A stretch of 21,123 bases of DNA from an uncultured Bacteroidota bacterium (GTDB lineage Bacteria > Bacteroidota > Bacteroidia > Chitinophagales > Chitinophagaceae). Where the stretch lies: contig CAJATB010000017.1 of the NCBI GenBank assembly GCA_903944755.1, positions 1 to 21,123 of the forward strand. The letters run 5' to 3'. Of this stretch, positions 1 through 7,027 are shown one piece after another; within the stretch, counting starts at the first letter, position 1, and each line of letters starts with the position of its first letter. The notes under the pieces are model-generated. The model had not been told where the DNA came from. It saw nothing but the letters and a program-made list of their open reading frames with translations, and did no database searches. Position numbers and translations under genes: made by a program.

Positions 1-2
1 GA

Positions 3-482
3 ATGTATGAAGTGAAAAAAGGAGCGTCGGTTAAAATGAGAATGATGTTAGACACTGCGTTGGTTAAATTTCCAGCGGATTCGGCATTATTCTTAAATAT
101 AAAATCACTTATCTATGGCAACAACTCATTTGTCCTAGCGCCTAATAATTTCGAACAACAAGCGATGGCTGCTTTTGGGAAGAAACAATATGGCAAAGCG
201 GCTCAATTATTCTCAAAAGCATCTGCCGCGAATCCTAATAACTACGCTTACATTGAGAATGTTGGAATTTGTTATTATAGCAATGGACAGTTTGAAAAAG
301 CGATCCCTTATTTCATACAAGCTGCTAGTTTTACTACCGCAACTACCGGGAAATCCGATTTTTATGCCGCAATGTGTTATATTTCTTTAGGTAAAAAGGA
401 TCAAGCATGCGCTTTGTTACAAAAGGCCAAGGCTAAGCAATATCCTGATGCGGAAGCTAATATAAGTAAGTATTGTAAGTAG
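3..482 (+). CDS. TPR-repeat protein, C-terminal part (5' end outside window)
   Basis: This is the C-terminal end of a tetratricopeptide-repeat protein. About three helical repeat pairs are visible, at roughly residues 50-80, 82-115 and 119-150 of the visible part. They show the usual pattern of small and aromatic residues (AAFGKKQYGKAAQLF; NVGICYYSNGQFEKAIPYF; YAAMCYISLGKKDQACALL). TPR units form protein-binding scaffolds; the partner cannot be read from the sequence. The first visible Met follows only two bases from the window edge and is followed by TPR-like sequence (ALVKFPADSALFLNIKSL), so the real start is probably upstream and this entry is a fragment. It ends in TAG. No signal peptide or enzymatic domain can be seen in this part. 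The TPR fold is clear, but the function is unknown. Confidence 0.75.
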   Translation: MYEVKKGASVKMRMMLDTALVKFPADSALFLNIKSLIYGNNSFVLAPNNFEQQAMAAFGKKQYGKAAQLFSKASAANPNNYAYIENVGICYYSNGQFEKAIPYFIQAASFTTATTGKSDFYAAMCYISLGKKDQACALLQKAKAKQYPDAEANISKYCK

Positions 483-684
483 GCTATTTAATTTGTCATA
501 ACGGACCTTCTGTATTACTATATAGCGGCAAATTAAAATATAACTTAAATCCTATATTCAATTATAAAATTGATTATTTTCACCTCGCATTAGTTGAGTT
601 AATAATAATTTTTATGTCTTATTTCAGAAAATGCGTATGTTCTTATTTGGCCTATTTAATTACTCTAAAACTTTATAAACGAGC

Positions 685-1455
685 ATGGTAAATAATTTAA
701 TTTTTGACATAGGGATGCATGTAGGGGAGGATACTCGATTTTATCTAAAAAATGGGTTTGATGTTATTGCAATTGAAGCCAATCCATTTTTAGTAGAAAA
801 ATCAAAAGAAAGGTTTAAGAAAGAAATCCAATCTGGTCAATTAAGAATATTAAATATTGGTATCTCAAATGAAGAAAAGATAATCCCTTTTTATATTAAT
901 CATCGTTTAACAGAATGGAGTTCTTTTGACAAGTCAATTGGGTCTAGAAATGGTACAAGTTTTGAGACTAAAGATATTCAATGTACAACCATAGAGAAAG
1001 TATTTGAGCAGCATGGTATTCCATTTTACATGAAAGTAGATATAGAAGGGAATGACCATTATTGTTTAACTGGTATTCCCGATAATGGTGGTGGGCCTAA
1101 ATATGTTTCTTGTGAATCATGTAGTTTAGAATGGTTGAAAATTCTCAGTTCTAAAGGCTATACAAAATTCAAAATGATAAGTCAGTCTGATTCATTCAGG
1201 CCTATTTCATTAAATAAAGAAAAAAACAAGCTGTTCCCCAAATACCAAGTTATAAAAAACGGCCTAAAACTTAGGGTTCAAAAATTTATTAATTTTAAGC
1301 ACGAATATGGATCTTCTGGTCCTTTTGCTGAAAACACTAAAGGTGAATGGATGACTGAAGCTGAAGTGACAAACTTGTTTAATGCATTTTATCAGAATAA
1401 TGGGGATGCTCCATTAAATCATGTAAGTTGGTTTGATTTTCACGCTAAGTACTAA
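685..1455 (+). CDS. FkbM-family SAM-dependent methyltransferase
   Basis: A 256-residue predicted methyltransferase. The Rossmann-type SAM-binding motif lies at residues 8-17 (DIGMHVGEDT), followed by an acidic strand end at Glu31 (AIEANP). The second FkbM signature is at residues 117-124 (KVDIEGND). FkbM enzymes O-methylate sugars or other small hydroxylated substrates, often in surface-polysaccharide or glycosylation loci; the substrate here is unknown. The C-terminal third (about 170-256) is not typical of the core domain and may bind substrate. The gene is noticeably more AT-rich than the housekeeping genes to its right. About 200 nt upstream hold no gene, no clear TAnnTTTG promoter and no good ribosome-binding site. 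The 80-bp repeats start 20 bp past its stop. Together these suggest an accessory gene, possibly transferred (inference). Confidence 0.85.
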   Translation: MVNNLIFDIGMHVGEDTRFYLKNGFDVIAIEANPFLVEKSKERFKKEIQSGQLRILNIGISNEEKIIPFYINHRLTEWSSFDKSIGSRNGTSFETKDIQCTTIEKVFEQHGIPFYMKVDIEGNDHYCLTGIPDNGGGPKYVSCESCSLEWLKILSSKGYTKFKMISQSDSFRPISLNKEKNKLFPKYQVIKNGLKLRVQKFINFKHEYGSSGPFAENTKGEWMTEAEVTNLFNAFYQNNGDAPLNHVSWFDFHAKY

Positions 1456-1475
1456 ATCGCATTATTTTTTTATTG

Positions 1476-1684
1476 GGGATTGTCGGCTTCGTTTCACTTC
1501 GCCGACTTCCTTATGCAATGAGCTTTAAATCTAAATTTTTCAAGTATCTCTATGAGGGATTGTCGGCTTCGTTTCACTTCGCCGACTTCCTTATGCAATG
1601 AGCTTTAAGTCTAAATTTTTCAAGTATCTCTATGAGGGATTGTCGGCTTCGTTTCACTTCGCCGACTTCCCTCCGCATTGAGCT
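1476..1684. repeat. 80-bp tandem repeat, two full copies plus a decayed third
   Basis: Copy 1 (1476-1555) and copy 2 (1556-1635) match except for A/G at 1529/1609 and a few bases at the junction. Copy 3 begins at 1636, is identical for 35 bp and then decays to about 1684 (GCATTGAGCT against GCAATGAGCT). Each copy carries the inverted repeat GTCGGC-13 nt-GCCGAC (1482-1506, 1562-1586, 1642-1666), able to form a short hairpin with a TTCGTTTCACTTC loop. No open frame of coding character runs through it, and no T-run follows the hairpins, so they are not ordinary terminators. The block looks like a small REP/MITE-like palindromic element amplified in tandem; the family is not one I can name. Confidence 0.9.
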
Positions 1685-1702
1685 AGCTCAAAGCTCTTTA
1701 AC

Positions 1703-1732
1703 GCAACACTGTGTGTTGCTTTTGCTTTTTTT
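1703..1732 (+). terminator. Possible rho-independent terminator after the repeat block
   Basis: A 7-bp perfect stem GCAACAC/GTGTTGC (1703-1709 and 1713-1719) with a TGT loop is followed by TTTTGCTTTTTTT. In shape it is a plus-strand intrinsic terminator. It could end transcripts from the methyltransferase gene running through the repeats, but it lies about 250 bp past that stop. The short 3-nt loop and the GC interruption in the T-run lower confidence. Confidence 0.5.
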
Positions 1733-1746
1733 ATGTTCATCCACTC

Positions 1747-1841
1747 AAGCAAGCACTCGCTTCGCTCGTTGTAATGTATTGCAATCTGGCTCCATCAAGC
1801 AAGCTTGTGTCGCCATCTTTTATACATTACACTGCTTGCTT
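1747..1841. repeat. Nested inverted repeat between tandem repeats and tRNA-Lys
   Basis: Two perfect 9-bp inverted repeats are nested. The outer arms AAGCAAGCA (1747-1755) and TGCTTGCTT (1833-1841) enclose the inner arms GTAATGTAT (1771-1779) and ATACATTAC (1822-1830). Left-side spacing is 15 nt, right-side spacing 2 nt, and the inner loop is 42 nt. TCAAGCAAGC also occurs twice as a direct repeat (1745-1754, 1795-1804), the second next to a CAAGCTTG palindrome. No coding potential is apparent. It may be a structured RNA, a remnant of a mobile element, or relic repeat sequence. Confidence 0.6.
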
Positions 1842-1855
1842 TCGTTCCTAAGCAT

Positions 1856-1887
1856 AAAAAAAGCTCCCCGATTTCTCGGGGAGCTTT
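1856..1887 (-). terminator. Rho-independent terminator of tRNA-Lys
   Basis: A 12-bp perfect stem (AAAGCTCCCCGA and its complement, 1860-1871 and 1876-1887) has a 4-nt loop. On the minus strand it runs into a 7-nt T tract. It begins two bases beyond the tRNA 3' end, so it terminates the tRNA transcript almost immediately. The apical part reads GA-GAAA-TC on the minus strand. Confidence 0.9.
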
Positions 1888-1888
1888 G

Positions 1889-1961
1889 TGATCCCGCTGG
1901 GACTCGAACCCAGGACCCATACATTAAAAGTGTATTGCTCTACCAACTGAGCTACAGAATC
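1889..1961 (-). tRNA. tRNA-Lys (anticodon TTT)
   Basis: Read on the minus strand, the 73 nt fold as a complete cloverleaf. The acceptor stem GATTCTG/CGGGATC has two G-T pairs. The D stem is GCTC/GAGC with an AGTTGGTA loop. The anticodon stem ATACA/TGTAT holds the loop CTTTTAA, which places TTT at positions 34-36. The variable loop is 5 nt, and the T stem CTGGG/CCCAG holds TTCGAGT. The discriminator is A. The 3' CCA is not encoded, so it must be added after transcription. A near-consensus promoter lies about 27 nt upstream and a terminator directly downstream, so this is a single-gene unit. Confidence 0.97.
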
Positions 1962-1987
1962 TAAAACCGTTTCCCTTTTGAGGAGTG

Positions 1988-2018
1988 CAAAAATAAGCAT
2001 TAATAAAAACTTACCAAA
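1988..2018 (-). promoter_or_regulatory. Bacteroidota-type promoter of tRNA-Lys
   Basis: The minus strand carries TTTG (2018-2015), a 19-nt spacer, and TATTTTTG (1995-1988), an exact match to the -33/-7 consensus TTTG-N19-TAnnTTTG of the primary Bacteroidota sigma factor. The predicted transcript would start about 20 nt before the tRNA 5' end, a normal short 5' leader for RNase P processing. Confidence 0.75.
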
Positions 2019-2059
2019 TAAATGAGCACTTTTATTTTCCCCAATCAAAACTTATCTAA

Positions 2060-2090
2060 GTTGTTCATCTTCAATTTCTAATTACATTTG
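2060..2090 (+). promoter_or_regulatory. Bacteroidota-type promoter of the SDR gene
   Basis: GTTG (2060-2063), a 19-nt spacer and TACATTTG (2083-2090) match the -33/-7 promoter type, with one mismatch in the -33 box and an exact -7 box. Transcription would start near 2095, so the mRNA leader before ATG 2106 is only about 10 nt. The -7 box contains the in-frame TTG codon at 2088, which rules that codon out as the translation start. The element is divergent to the tRNA-Lys promoter, 41 bp away. Confidence 0.65.
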
Positions 2091-2105
2091 TACAAATTCA
2101 AACTC

Positions 2106-2912
2106 ATGGCCGATTTCAAAGACAAAGTTGTGGTAATTACAGGTGGTTCTGAAGGTATCGGAAAGGCTTTAGTGGAACAGTTCTTAACATTAGGAGCCAA
2201 AGTGGCTACCTGTGGGCGTAACGAAGGGAAATTAGCCTTATTAGCGCAGGAGCATCCTGGTAGCGAATTGTTTACTATGCAGGTAGATGTTGCGATACAG
2301 GCCAATTGTGAAGCATTTATAGGTGCTGTGTCCGCTAAATGGGATGGCATTGATATTTTAATTAACAATGCAGGTGTATCTATGCGTGCTTTAGTGAGTG
2401 AGGTTTCTTATGACACACTTAAAAATGTAATGGACATAAATTTTTGGGGTACTGTATATTGCACGAAAACTGCATTGCCGTATATTTTAAAGCATAACGG
2501 TGTAATTGTGGGTGTTTCAAGTATTGCAGGTTACCGCGGTTTGCCAGGCAGGAGTGGTTATTCGGCGTCTAAATATGCATTAAATGGTTGGCTTGAAGCT
2601 TTGAAAACAGAATTATATGACACAGGTACACATGTAATGTGGGTTTGTCCTGGTTTTACTACATCAAATATTAGGAATGCGGCATTAAATAAAGATGCCA
2701 AAGCGCAAGGGGAATCCCCAATGGACGAGGGAGAAATGATGAGTGCTGAAGCTTGCGCAAGTCACATAATACATGCTATTGATAAGCGTAAACGCACGTT
2801 AGTGTTAACTTTTACCGGTAAGCGAGCTGTGTTTATGAATAAATTTTTCCCTGCTTGGGCGGACAAACTAGTACATCATTTTTTCTTTAAGCAAGGTAAG
2901 TTGGTTCGATAA
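2106..2912 (+). CDS. Short-chain dehydrogenase/reductase (SDR)
   Basis: A 268-residue NAD(P)-dependent oxidoreductase of the classical SDR family. The cofactor motif TGGSEGIG is at residues 12-19, NNAG at 87-90, the catalytic Ser in SSIAG at 139, and the YSASK tetrad at Tyr152/Lys156. All catalytic positions are present, so it should be active. The substrate is not evident; long-chain or membrane-lipid ketone/alcohol reductases of the DHRS7 type have a similar length and layout. The ATG at 2106 is preferred because the in-frame TTG 18 nt upstream lies inside the promoter -7 box. No signal peptide is seen, though the C-terminus (about 240-268) is basic and aromatic (FPAWADKLVHHFFFKQGK) and may lie on the membrane. 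The gene stands alone, with a 79-nt gap to the next gene on the same strand. Confidence 0.88.
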   Translation: MADFKDKVVVITGGSEGIGKALVEQFLTLGAKVATCGRNEGKLALLAQEHPGSELFTMQVDVAIQANCEAFIGAVSAKWDGIDILINNAGVSMRALVSEVSYDTLKNVMDINFWGTVYCTKTALPYILKHNGVIVGVSSIAGYRGLPGRSGYSASKYALNGWLEALKTELYDTGTHVMWVCPGFTTSNIRNAALNKDAKAQGESPMDEGEMMSAEACASHIIHAIDKRKRTLVLTFTGKRAVFMNKFFPAWADKLVHHFFFKQGKLVR

Positions 2913-2991
2913 AAACATATTTAATAAAAGGACTTAATAATACTTGAACATTATTAAAATATAAACTGCATTTTTTCGTTAATATTTAGAT

Positions 2992-3813
2992 ATGCCTATA
3001 ATAACCCTTACTTCAGATATTGGCCAAGAGGATTTCATCATTGGAGCGATTAAGGGGCAAATATTGTCAACCATCCCTGGTTGCACAATTGCAGATATCA
3101 CGCATTATCTTTCTTCAAAAAATTACCAACAAGGGGCTTATATATTTAACAACGCGGCCAAATTTTACCCAGCAGGGACAGTGCATTTGGTGATGGTTAA
3201 CTTTTTTCAGTTTCCTCAGGAACATGTTTTATTTGCACATTACAATGGTCACTTTTTTATCACACCCGATAATGGGTTTTTAACCATGCTATTGGGAGTT
3301 AAGCCAAAGGATATTGTGAAAATAAATTGCAAAGGGGCGCATACTTTTATTCAAATAACTGAACGGATTGTGGAATCGGTGGCCTACTTTTTTGCTTCGG
3401 GGAATATGGCTGACGCAGGGGAGCTTGCCGAATCTATTCAGGAGATTTATCCAATGCAACCCACTTTAGGGCCAAATTGGATGGAAGGTCAAATTCTATT
3501 TATTGATCAATTTGAGAATGTGGTGGTCAATATCCGCAAGGAAGAATTCGATAGTCATGCACAGGGAAGACCTTTTAAAATTGTATTTACCCGCAATGAA
3601 ACCATCGAAGTACTCAGTAAACACTATGGGGAAGTGCCTGTTTCTGACAAGTTAGCTTGGTTTAACTCGGCTGGCTACCTCGAAATAGCCGTCCGTGGGG
3701 GCAATATGGCCGGTTTATTTGGCTTAAGCAAGTACGATGAAACCCAGATGAATAAGCAGCGCCCGAACGATAATAAGTGGTTTTTCCAGATGGTACGGGT
3801 TTTCTTTGAATAG
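2992..3813 (+). CDS. SAM hydroxide adenosyltransferase-family protein (DUF62), divergent active site
   Basis: A 273-residue protein of the SAM hydrolase/fluorinase/chlorinase family. The N-terminal signature TSDIGQEDFIIGAIKG (about 7-22), TPDNGFLTML (91-100) and the C-terminal-domain signature FIDQFENVVVNI (about 170-181) all fit. Characterised members split SAM into adenosine and methionine using Asp-Arg-His residues. The Asp and Arg lie in the stretch usually written VVDPGVG..R. Here the equivalent stretch is MVNFFQFPQEHV, putting Asn70 in place of Asp and Glu77 in place of Arg. The conserved GRDxFAP region is also unrecognisable (about 120-135). The fold is therefore kept, but the known chemistry is in doubt. 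There is no clear promoter or ribosome-binding site in the 79 nt upstream. Substrate and role are unknown; it may be a SAM or nucleotide-binding protein. Confidence 0.82.
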   Translation: MPIITLTSDIGQEDFIIGAIKGQILSTIPGCTIADITHYLSSKNYQQGAYIFNNAAKFYPAGTVHLVMVNFFQFPQEHVLFAHYNGHFFITPDNGFLTMLLGVKPKDIVKINCKGAHTFIQITERIVESVAYFFASGNMADAGELAESIQEIYPMQPTLGPNWMEGQILFIDQFENVVVNIRKEEFDSHAQGRPFKIVFTRNETIEVLSKHYGEVPVSDKLAWFNSAGYLEIAVRGGNMAGLFGLSKYDETQMNKQRPNDNKWFFQMVRVFFE

Positions 3814-3815
3814 TT

Positions 3816-3846
3816 TTTTCCATTTGCATTTTTGGGGGTATTTTCG
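3816..3846 (+). promoter_or_regulatory. Possible promoter of lpdA
   Basis: TTTT (3816-3819), a 19-nt spacer and TATTTTCG (3839-3846) resemble TTTG-N19-TAnnTTTG with one mismatch in each box. The predicted leader before ATG 3880 would be about 30 nt. This is a weak match, supported mainly by spacing and position. Confidence 0.35.
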
Positions 3847-3879
3847 CACCCTCATTCATTAATATAAATACTCAGTAAA

Positions 3880-5289
3880 ATGGCATACGACGTTATAGTT
3901 ATAGGTAGTGGTCCTGGAGGTTATCCAGCGGCAATTCGTGCTTCTCAATTAGGCTTGAAAGTAGCGATTATTGAAAAAGAAAGTTTAGGGGGTGTTTGCT
4001 TAAACTGGGGTTGTATCCCAACCAAAGCTTTGTTGAAAAGTGCTCAAGTTTATGAGTACGTAAAACATAGTGCTGAATATGGCGTTACTACAACTGGCGT
4101 GAACCATGATTTTGGTGCGGTAATTAAACGTAGCCGTGGGGTTGCCGATAAAATGAGTAAAGGGGTGCAGTTTTTGATGAAGAAGAATAAGATAGATGTG
4201 ATTATGGGTTACGGTAAAGTGCAATCAAAAGGTAAAGTAGAAGTGAAGGCTGCCGATGGTTCAACTCAAGTAATCGATACTAAATATATTTGTATTGCAA
4301 CAGGTGGTCGTTCAAGAGAATTGCCAAACCTAAAGCAGGATGGTAAAAAAGTATTAGGATACCGTGAAGCAATGTCTATTACCGAACAACCTAAAAGCAT
4401 GATCATTGTAGGTAGTGGTGCAATAGGTGTGGAGTTTGCTTATGTGTACAATAGCATGGGAACGAAAGTGACTATTGTTGAATTTTTGCCAAGAATTGTG
4501 CCTGTTGAGGATGAAGATATTTCTAAGGAATTAGAAAAGCAATACAAGAAACAAGGTATAGAAATTATGACCAATGCTTCTGTTGAATCACTTGATACAA
4601 CTGGTGCAGGTGTTAAAGCAAAAGTGAAATTACAAGACGGTAGCTTTGTTACTTTAGAAGCGGATATGGTTTTAAGTGCAGTAGGGGTTGTTTCAAATAT
4701 CGAGAATTTAGGATTAGAACAAAATGGTGTTAAAGTAGAAAAAGGAAGAATTATTGTTGATAAGTATCAACAAACAAGCATTGCGGGTATTTATGCTTTA
4801 GGGGATTGTTCTCCTGGCCAAGCATTAGCGCACGTTGCAGCGAAAGAAGGAATTAATGCAGCGGAACATATTGCTTACCAAGAAAAGAAACATGCTCATT
4901 TACCAGAAGGTATCGACTATAACAATATCCCAGGTTGTACTTATTGCACTCCTGAAATTTCAAGTGTAGGGTACACTGAAAAAGCAGCTAAAGAAGCAGG
5001 ATATGAAATTAAAGTAGGTAAGTTTCCATTTGTTGCAAGCGGTAAAGCAAGTGCAGCGGGTGCAACAGAAGGTTTTGTGAAAGTAATTTTTGATGCGAAG
5101 TATGGCGAGTTTTTAGGCTGTCATATGATAGGAATGAATGTTACTGAAATGATTGCAGAAGCAGTTGTTGCACGTAAGTTAGAAACCACGGCACACGAAA
5201 TTTTAAACGCAATTCACCCGCATCCAACAATGAGTGAAGGTTTAAAGGAAGCAGTTGCGGCAGCTTATGGCGAAGCAATTGATATCTAA
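3880..5289 (+). CDS. lpdA: Dihydrolipoamide dehydrogenase (E3)
   Basis: Flavoprotein E3 subunit that reoxidises dihydrolipoyl groups of the pyruvate, 2-oxoglutarate or branched-chain dehydrogenase complexes and the glycine cleavage system, reducing NAD+; cytoplasmic. The 469 residues match the family length. The FAD dinucleotide motif GSGPGGYPAA is at 9-18. The redox-active disulfide is Cys40/Cys45 in GGVCLNWGCIPTK. The NAD motif GSGAIGVEFAY lies near 178, and the second FAD motif GIYALGDCSPGQALAH near 304. The catalytic pair in HPHPTMSE is His448/Glu453. All key residues are present. No E1 or E2 gene lies beside it, so it probably serves several complexes from this separate locus. A strong terminator follows 20 nt after the stop. 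Confidence 0.97.
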   Translation: MAYDVIVIGSGPGGYPAAIRASQLGLKVAIIEKESLGGVCLNWGCIPTKALLKSAQVYEYVKHSAEYGVTTTGVNHDFGAVIKRSRGVADKMSKGVQFLMKKNKIDVIMGYGKVQSKGKVEVKAADGSTQVIDTKYICIATGGRSRELPNLKQDGKKVLGYREAMSITEQPKSMIIVGSGAIGVEFAYVYNSMGTKVTIVEFLPRIVPVEDEDISKELEKQYKKQGIEIMTNASVESLDTTGAGVKAKVKLQDGSFVTLEADMVLSAVGVVSNIENLGLEQNGVKVEKGRIIVDKYQQTSIAGIYALGDCSPGQALAHVAAKEGINAAEHIAYQEKKHAHLPEGIDYNNIPGCTYCTPEISSVGYTEKAAKEAGYEIKVGKFPFVASGKASAAGATEGFVKVIFDAKYGEFLGCHMIGMNVTEMIAEAVVARKLETTAHEILNAIHPHPTMSEGLKEAVAAAYGEAIDI

Positions 5290-5309
5290 CTAGTTTACTG
5301 AATATATTG

Positions 5310-5351
5310 AATGGCTCGTGATTCAAAGTTTTTTGAATGCGGGCCATTTTT
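5310..5351 (+). terminator. Rho-independent terminator of lpdA
   Basis: A long two-part stem: AATGGCTCG (5310-5318) pairs with CGGGCCATT (5340-5348, one G-T pair), and ATTCAAA (5321-5327) pairs with TTTGAAT (5332-5338) around a GTTT loop. The T-run is 5347-5351. Its position 20 nt past the lpdA stop separates lpdA from prfC. Confidence 0.85.
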
Positions 5352-5419
5352 AATAAAGTATAGGTTTAATTAATTTGGATTAAAGGGTTTTAAAATAGAA
5401 CTAGGAAAGAAGGAAAAGT

Positions 5420-7006
5420 ATGAAGTACGAAAAAGAAATTAACAGACGAAAAACTTTTGCAATTATCTCTCACCCCGATGCTGGTAAAACCACATTGACG
5501 GAGAAATTCTTGTTATTTGGTGGTGCCATTCAAACGGCGGGTGCAGTAAAAAGCAACAAGATAAAAAAGCATGCGACTTCGGATTTTATGGAGATAGAAC
5601 GCCAAAGAGGTATCTCGGTAGCAACGTCGGTAATGTCATTTGAATACAAAGGCATTTTAATTAACTTATTGGATACGCCAGGACACAAGGATTTTGCGGA
5701 AGATACTTACCGAACCTTAACTGCTGTGGATAGCGTTATATTGGTTATTGATAGTGTGAATGGTGTGGAGCCTCAAACAAGGCGTTTAATGGAAGTGTGT
5801 AGAATGCGAATGACACCGGTAATTGTGTTTATTAATAAGATGGACCGTGATGGTAAAAACCGTTTTGAATTATTAGAAGAAATTGAAAATGAATTAAAAA
5901 TTTCCTTACACCCAATGACTTGGCCTATTAATAGTGGTAAGGAATTTAAAGGAGTATATAATTTACACGAGAAAAATTTACGTTTGTTTACAGCAAGTAC
6001 AAAAGCAAACGACGATGATGTGGTAGATATTGCCGATTTGGCAAGCCCGGTATTACAAGCTAAAATTGGTGATAGGGATGCTGCCACTTTAAGAGAAGAT
6101 GTAGAATTAATTGACGGTGTATATGGACCATTAAATCCTGCCGAATATTTATCGGGGCATATTGCGCCTGTATTTTTTGGTTCTGCAGTAAATAACTTTG
6201 GAGTGAAGGAGATGTTGGATACGTTTATTCAAATTGCACCGGTGCCTCGTGATAGAGAAACCAATGTGCGCAAGGTGGAAGCAGGCGAAGATAAATTCAG
6301 TGGTTTTATTTTTAAGATACATGCCAATTTGGATCCTAAACACCGTGACCGTATTGCTTTTATGCGTGTTTGCAGTGGCAGGTTTGAGCGTAATAAATAT
6401 TACAAGCATGTGCGTTTAGACAAGGACGTACGTTTCACTAACCCCTATAGTTTCCTAGCACGTAGCAAGGATATTATTGACGATGCTTACCCTGGTGACG
6501 TGGTAGGTTTATTTGATACAGGTAACTTTAAAATTGGAGATACTTTAACCGAAGGAGAAAAGTTTTTCTTTACAGGCATTCCAACGTTCTCTCCTGAAAT
6601 ATTTAAGGAATTGGTGAATAAGGATCCAATGAAAACAAAACAATTGGAAAAAGGTATACAACAATTAACCGACGAAGGAGTTGCACAGTTGTTTACCCAA
6701 TTTGGTGGGAATAAAAAAATAATTGGTTGTGTGGGTGACTTACAATTTGAAGTAATACAATATCGTTTGTTACAGGAATATGGTGCTGCTTGTGAATTTA
6801 GGACTTTACCTTTTTATAAAGCATGTTGGTTAACTTCAACTGATAAAAACAAGCTAAACGATTTCTTGCGTTACAAACAACAAAATGCTGCCGAGGACAA
6901 GGATGGAGCGCCAGTATACTTAGCACAAAGTGAATGGTTCCTGAATACCGAGATTAATAATAACCCAGACATTACATTTCATTTCACAAATGAAGTAAAC
7001 AAATAG
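5420..7006 (+). CDS. prfC: Peptide chain release factor 3 (RF3)
   Basis: Translational GTPase that removes RF1/RF2 from the ribosome after peptide release. The 528-residue length is almost identical to E. coli RF3. GTPase motifs: P-loop SHPDAGKTT at 17-25, switch region RGISVATS at 63-70, DTPGH at 85-89 and NKMD at 139-142. The segment QRGISVATSVMSFEY and the C-terminal FGGNKKIIGCVGDLQFEVIQYRL are characteristic of RF3 rather than EF-G. The purine-rich sequence AGGAAAAG lies just upstream of the ATG, one of the few genes here with something like a Shine-Dalgarno. rimO follows after 21 nt on the same strand without a terminator, so the two probably form one transcript whose products both act on the ribosome. 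Confidence 0.97.
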   Translation: MKYEKEINRRKTFAIISHPDAGKTTLTEKFLLFGGAIQTAGAVKSNKIKKHATSDFMEIERQRGISVATSVMSFEYKGILINLLDTPGHKDFAEDTYRTLTAVDSVILVIDSVNGVEPQTRRLMEVCRMRMTPVIVFINKMDRDGKNRFELLEEIENELKISLHPMTWPINSGKEFKGVYNLHEKNLRLFTASTKANDDDVVDIADLASPVLQAKIGDRDAATLREDVELIDGVYGPLNPAEYLSGHIAPVFFGSAVNNFGVKEMLDTFIQIAPVPRDRETNVRKVEAGEDKFSGFIFKIHANLDPKHRDRIAFMRVCSGRFERNKYYKHVRLDKDVRFTNPYSFLARSKDIIDDAYPGDVVGLFDTGNFKIGDTLTEGEKFFFTGIPTFSPEIFKELVNKDPMKTKQLEKGIQQLTDEGVAQLFTQFGGNKKIIGCVGDLQFEVIQYRLLQEYGAACEFRTLPFYKACWLTSTDKNKLNDFLRYKQQNAAEDKDGAPVYLAQSEWFLNTEINNNPDITFHFTNEVNK

Positions 7007-7027
7007 AGACTATCAATATAATTTAGC

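Noticed and set aside
1476..1684. CRISPR array
   Set aside because: The repeat is contiguous with an 80-bp period; there are no unique spacers between conserved short repeats and no cas genes.
1632..1964. 110-codon plus-strand open frame across the repeats and tRNA
   Set aside because: It reads antisense through tRNA-Lys (ending in the familiar false peptide GTRTQDP...LYQLSYR) and through the tandem repeat and terminator; no real coding character.
1848..2048. 66-codon minus-strand open frame over tRNA-Lys
   Set aside because: The DSVAQLVEQ...VLGSSPSG segment is the translation of the tRNA itself, and the frame includes the tRNA promoter and terminator.
2088..2105. TTG start for the SDR gene
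   Set aside because: The TTG is part of the TACATTTG promoter box, so it lies upstream of the predicted transcript; ATG 2106 starts directly at the conserved domain.
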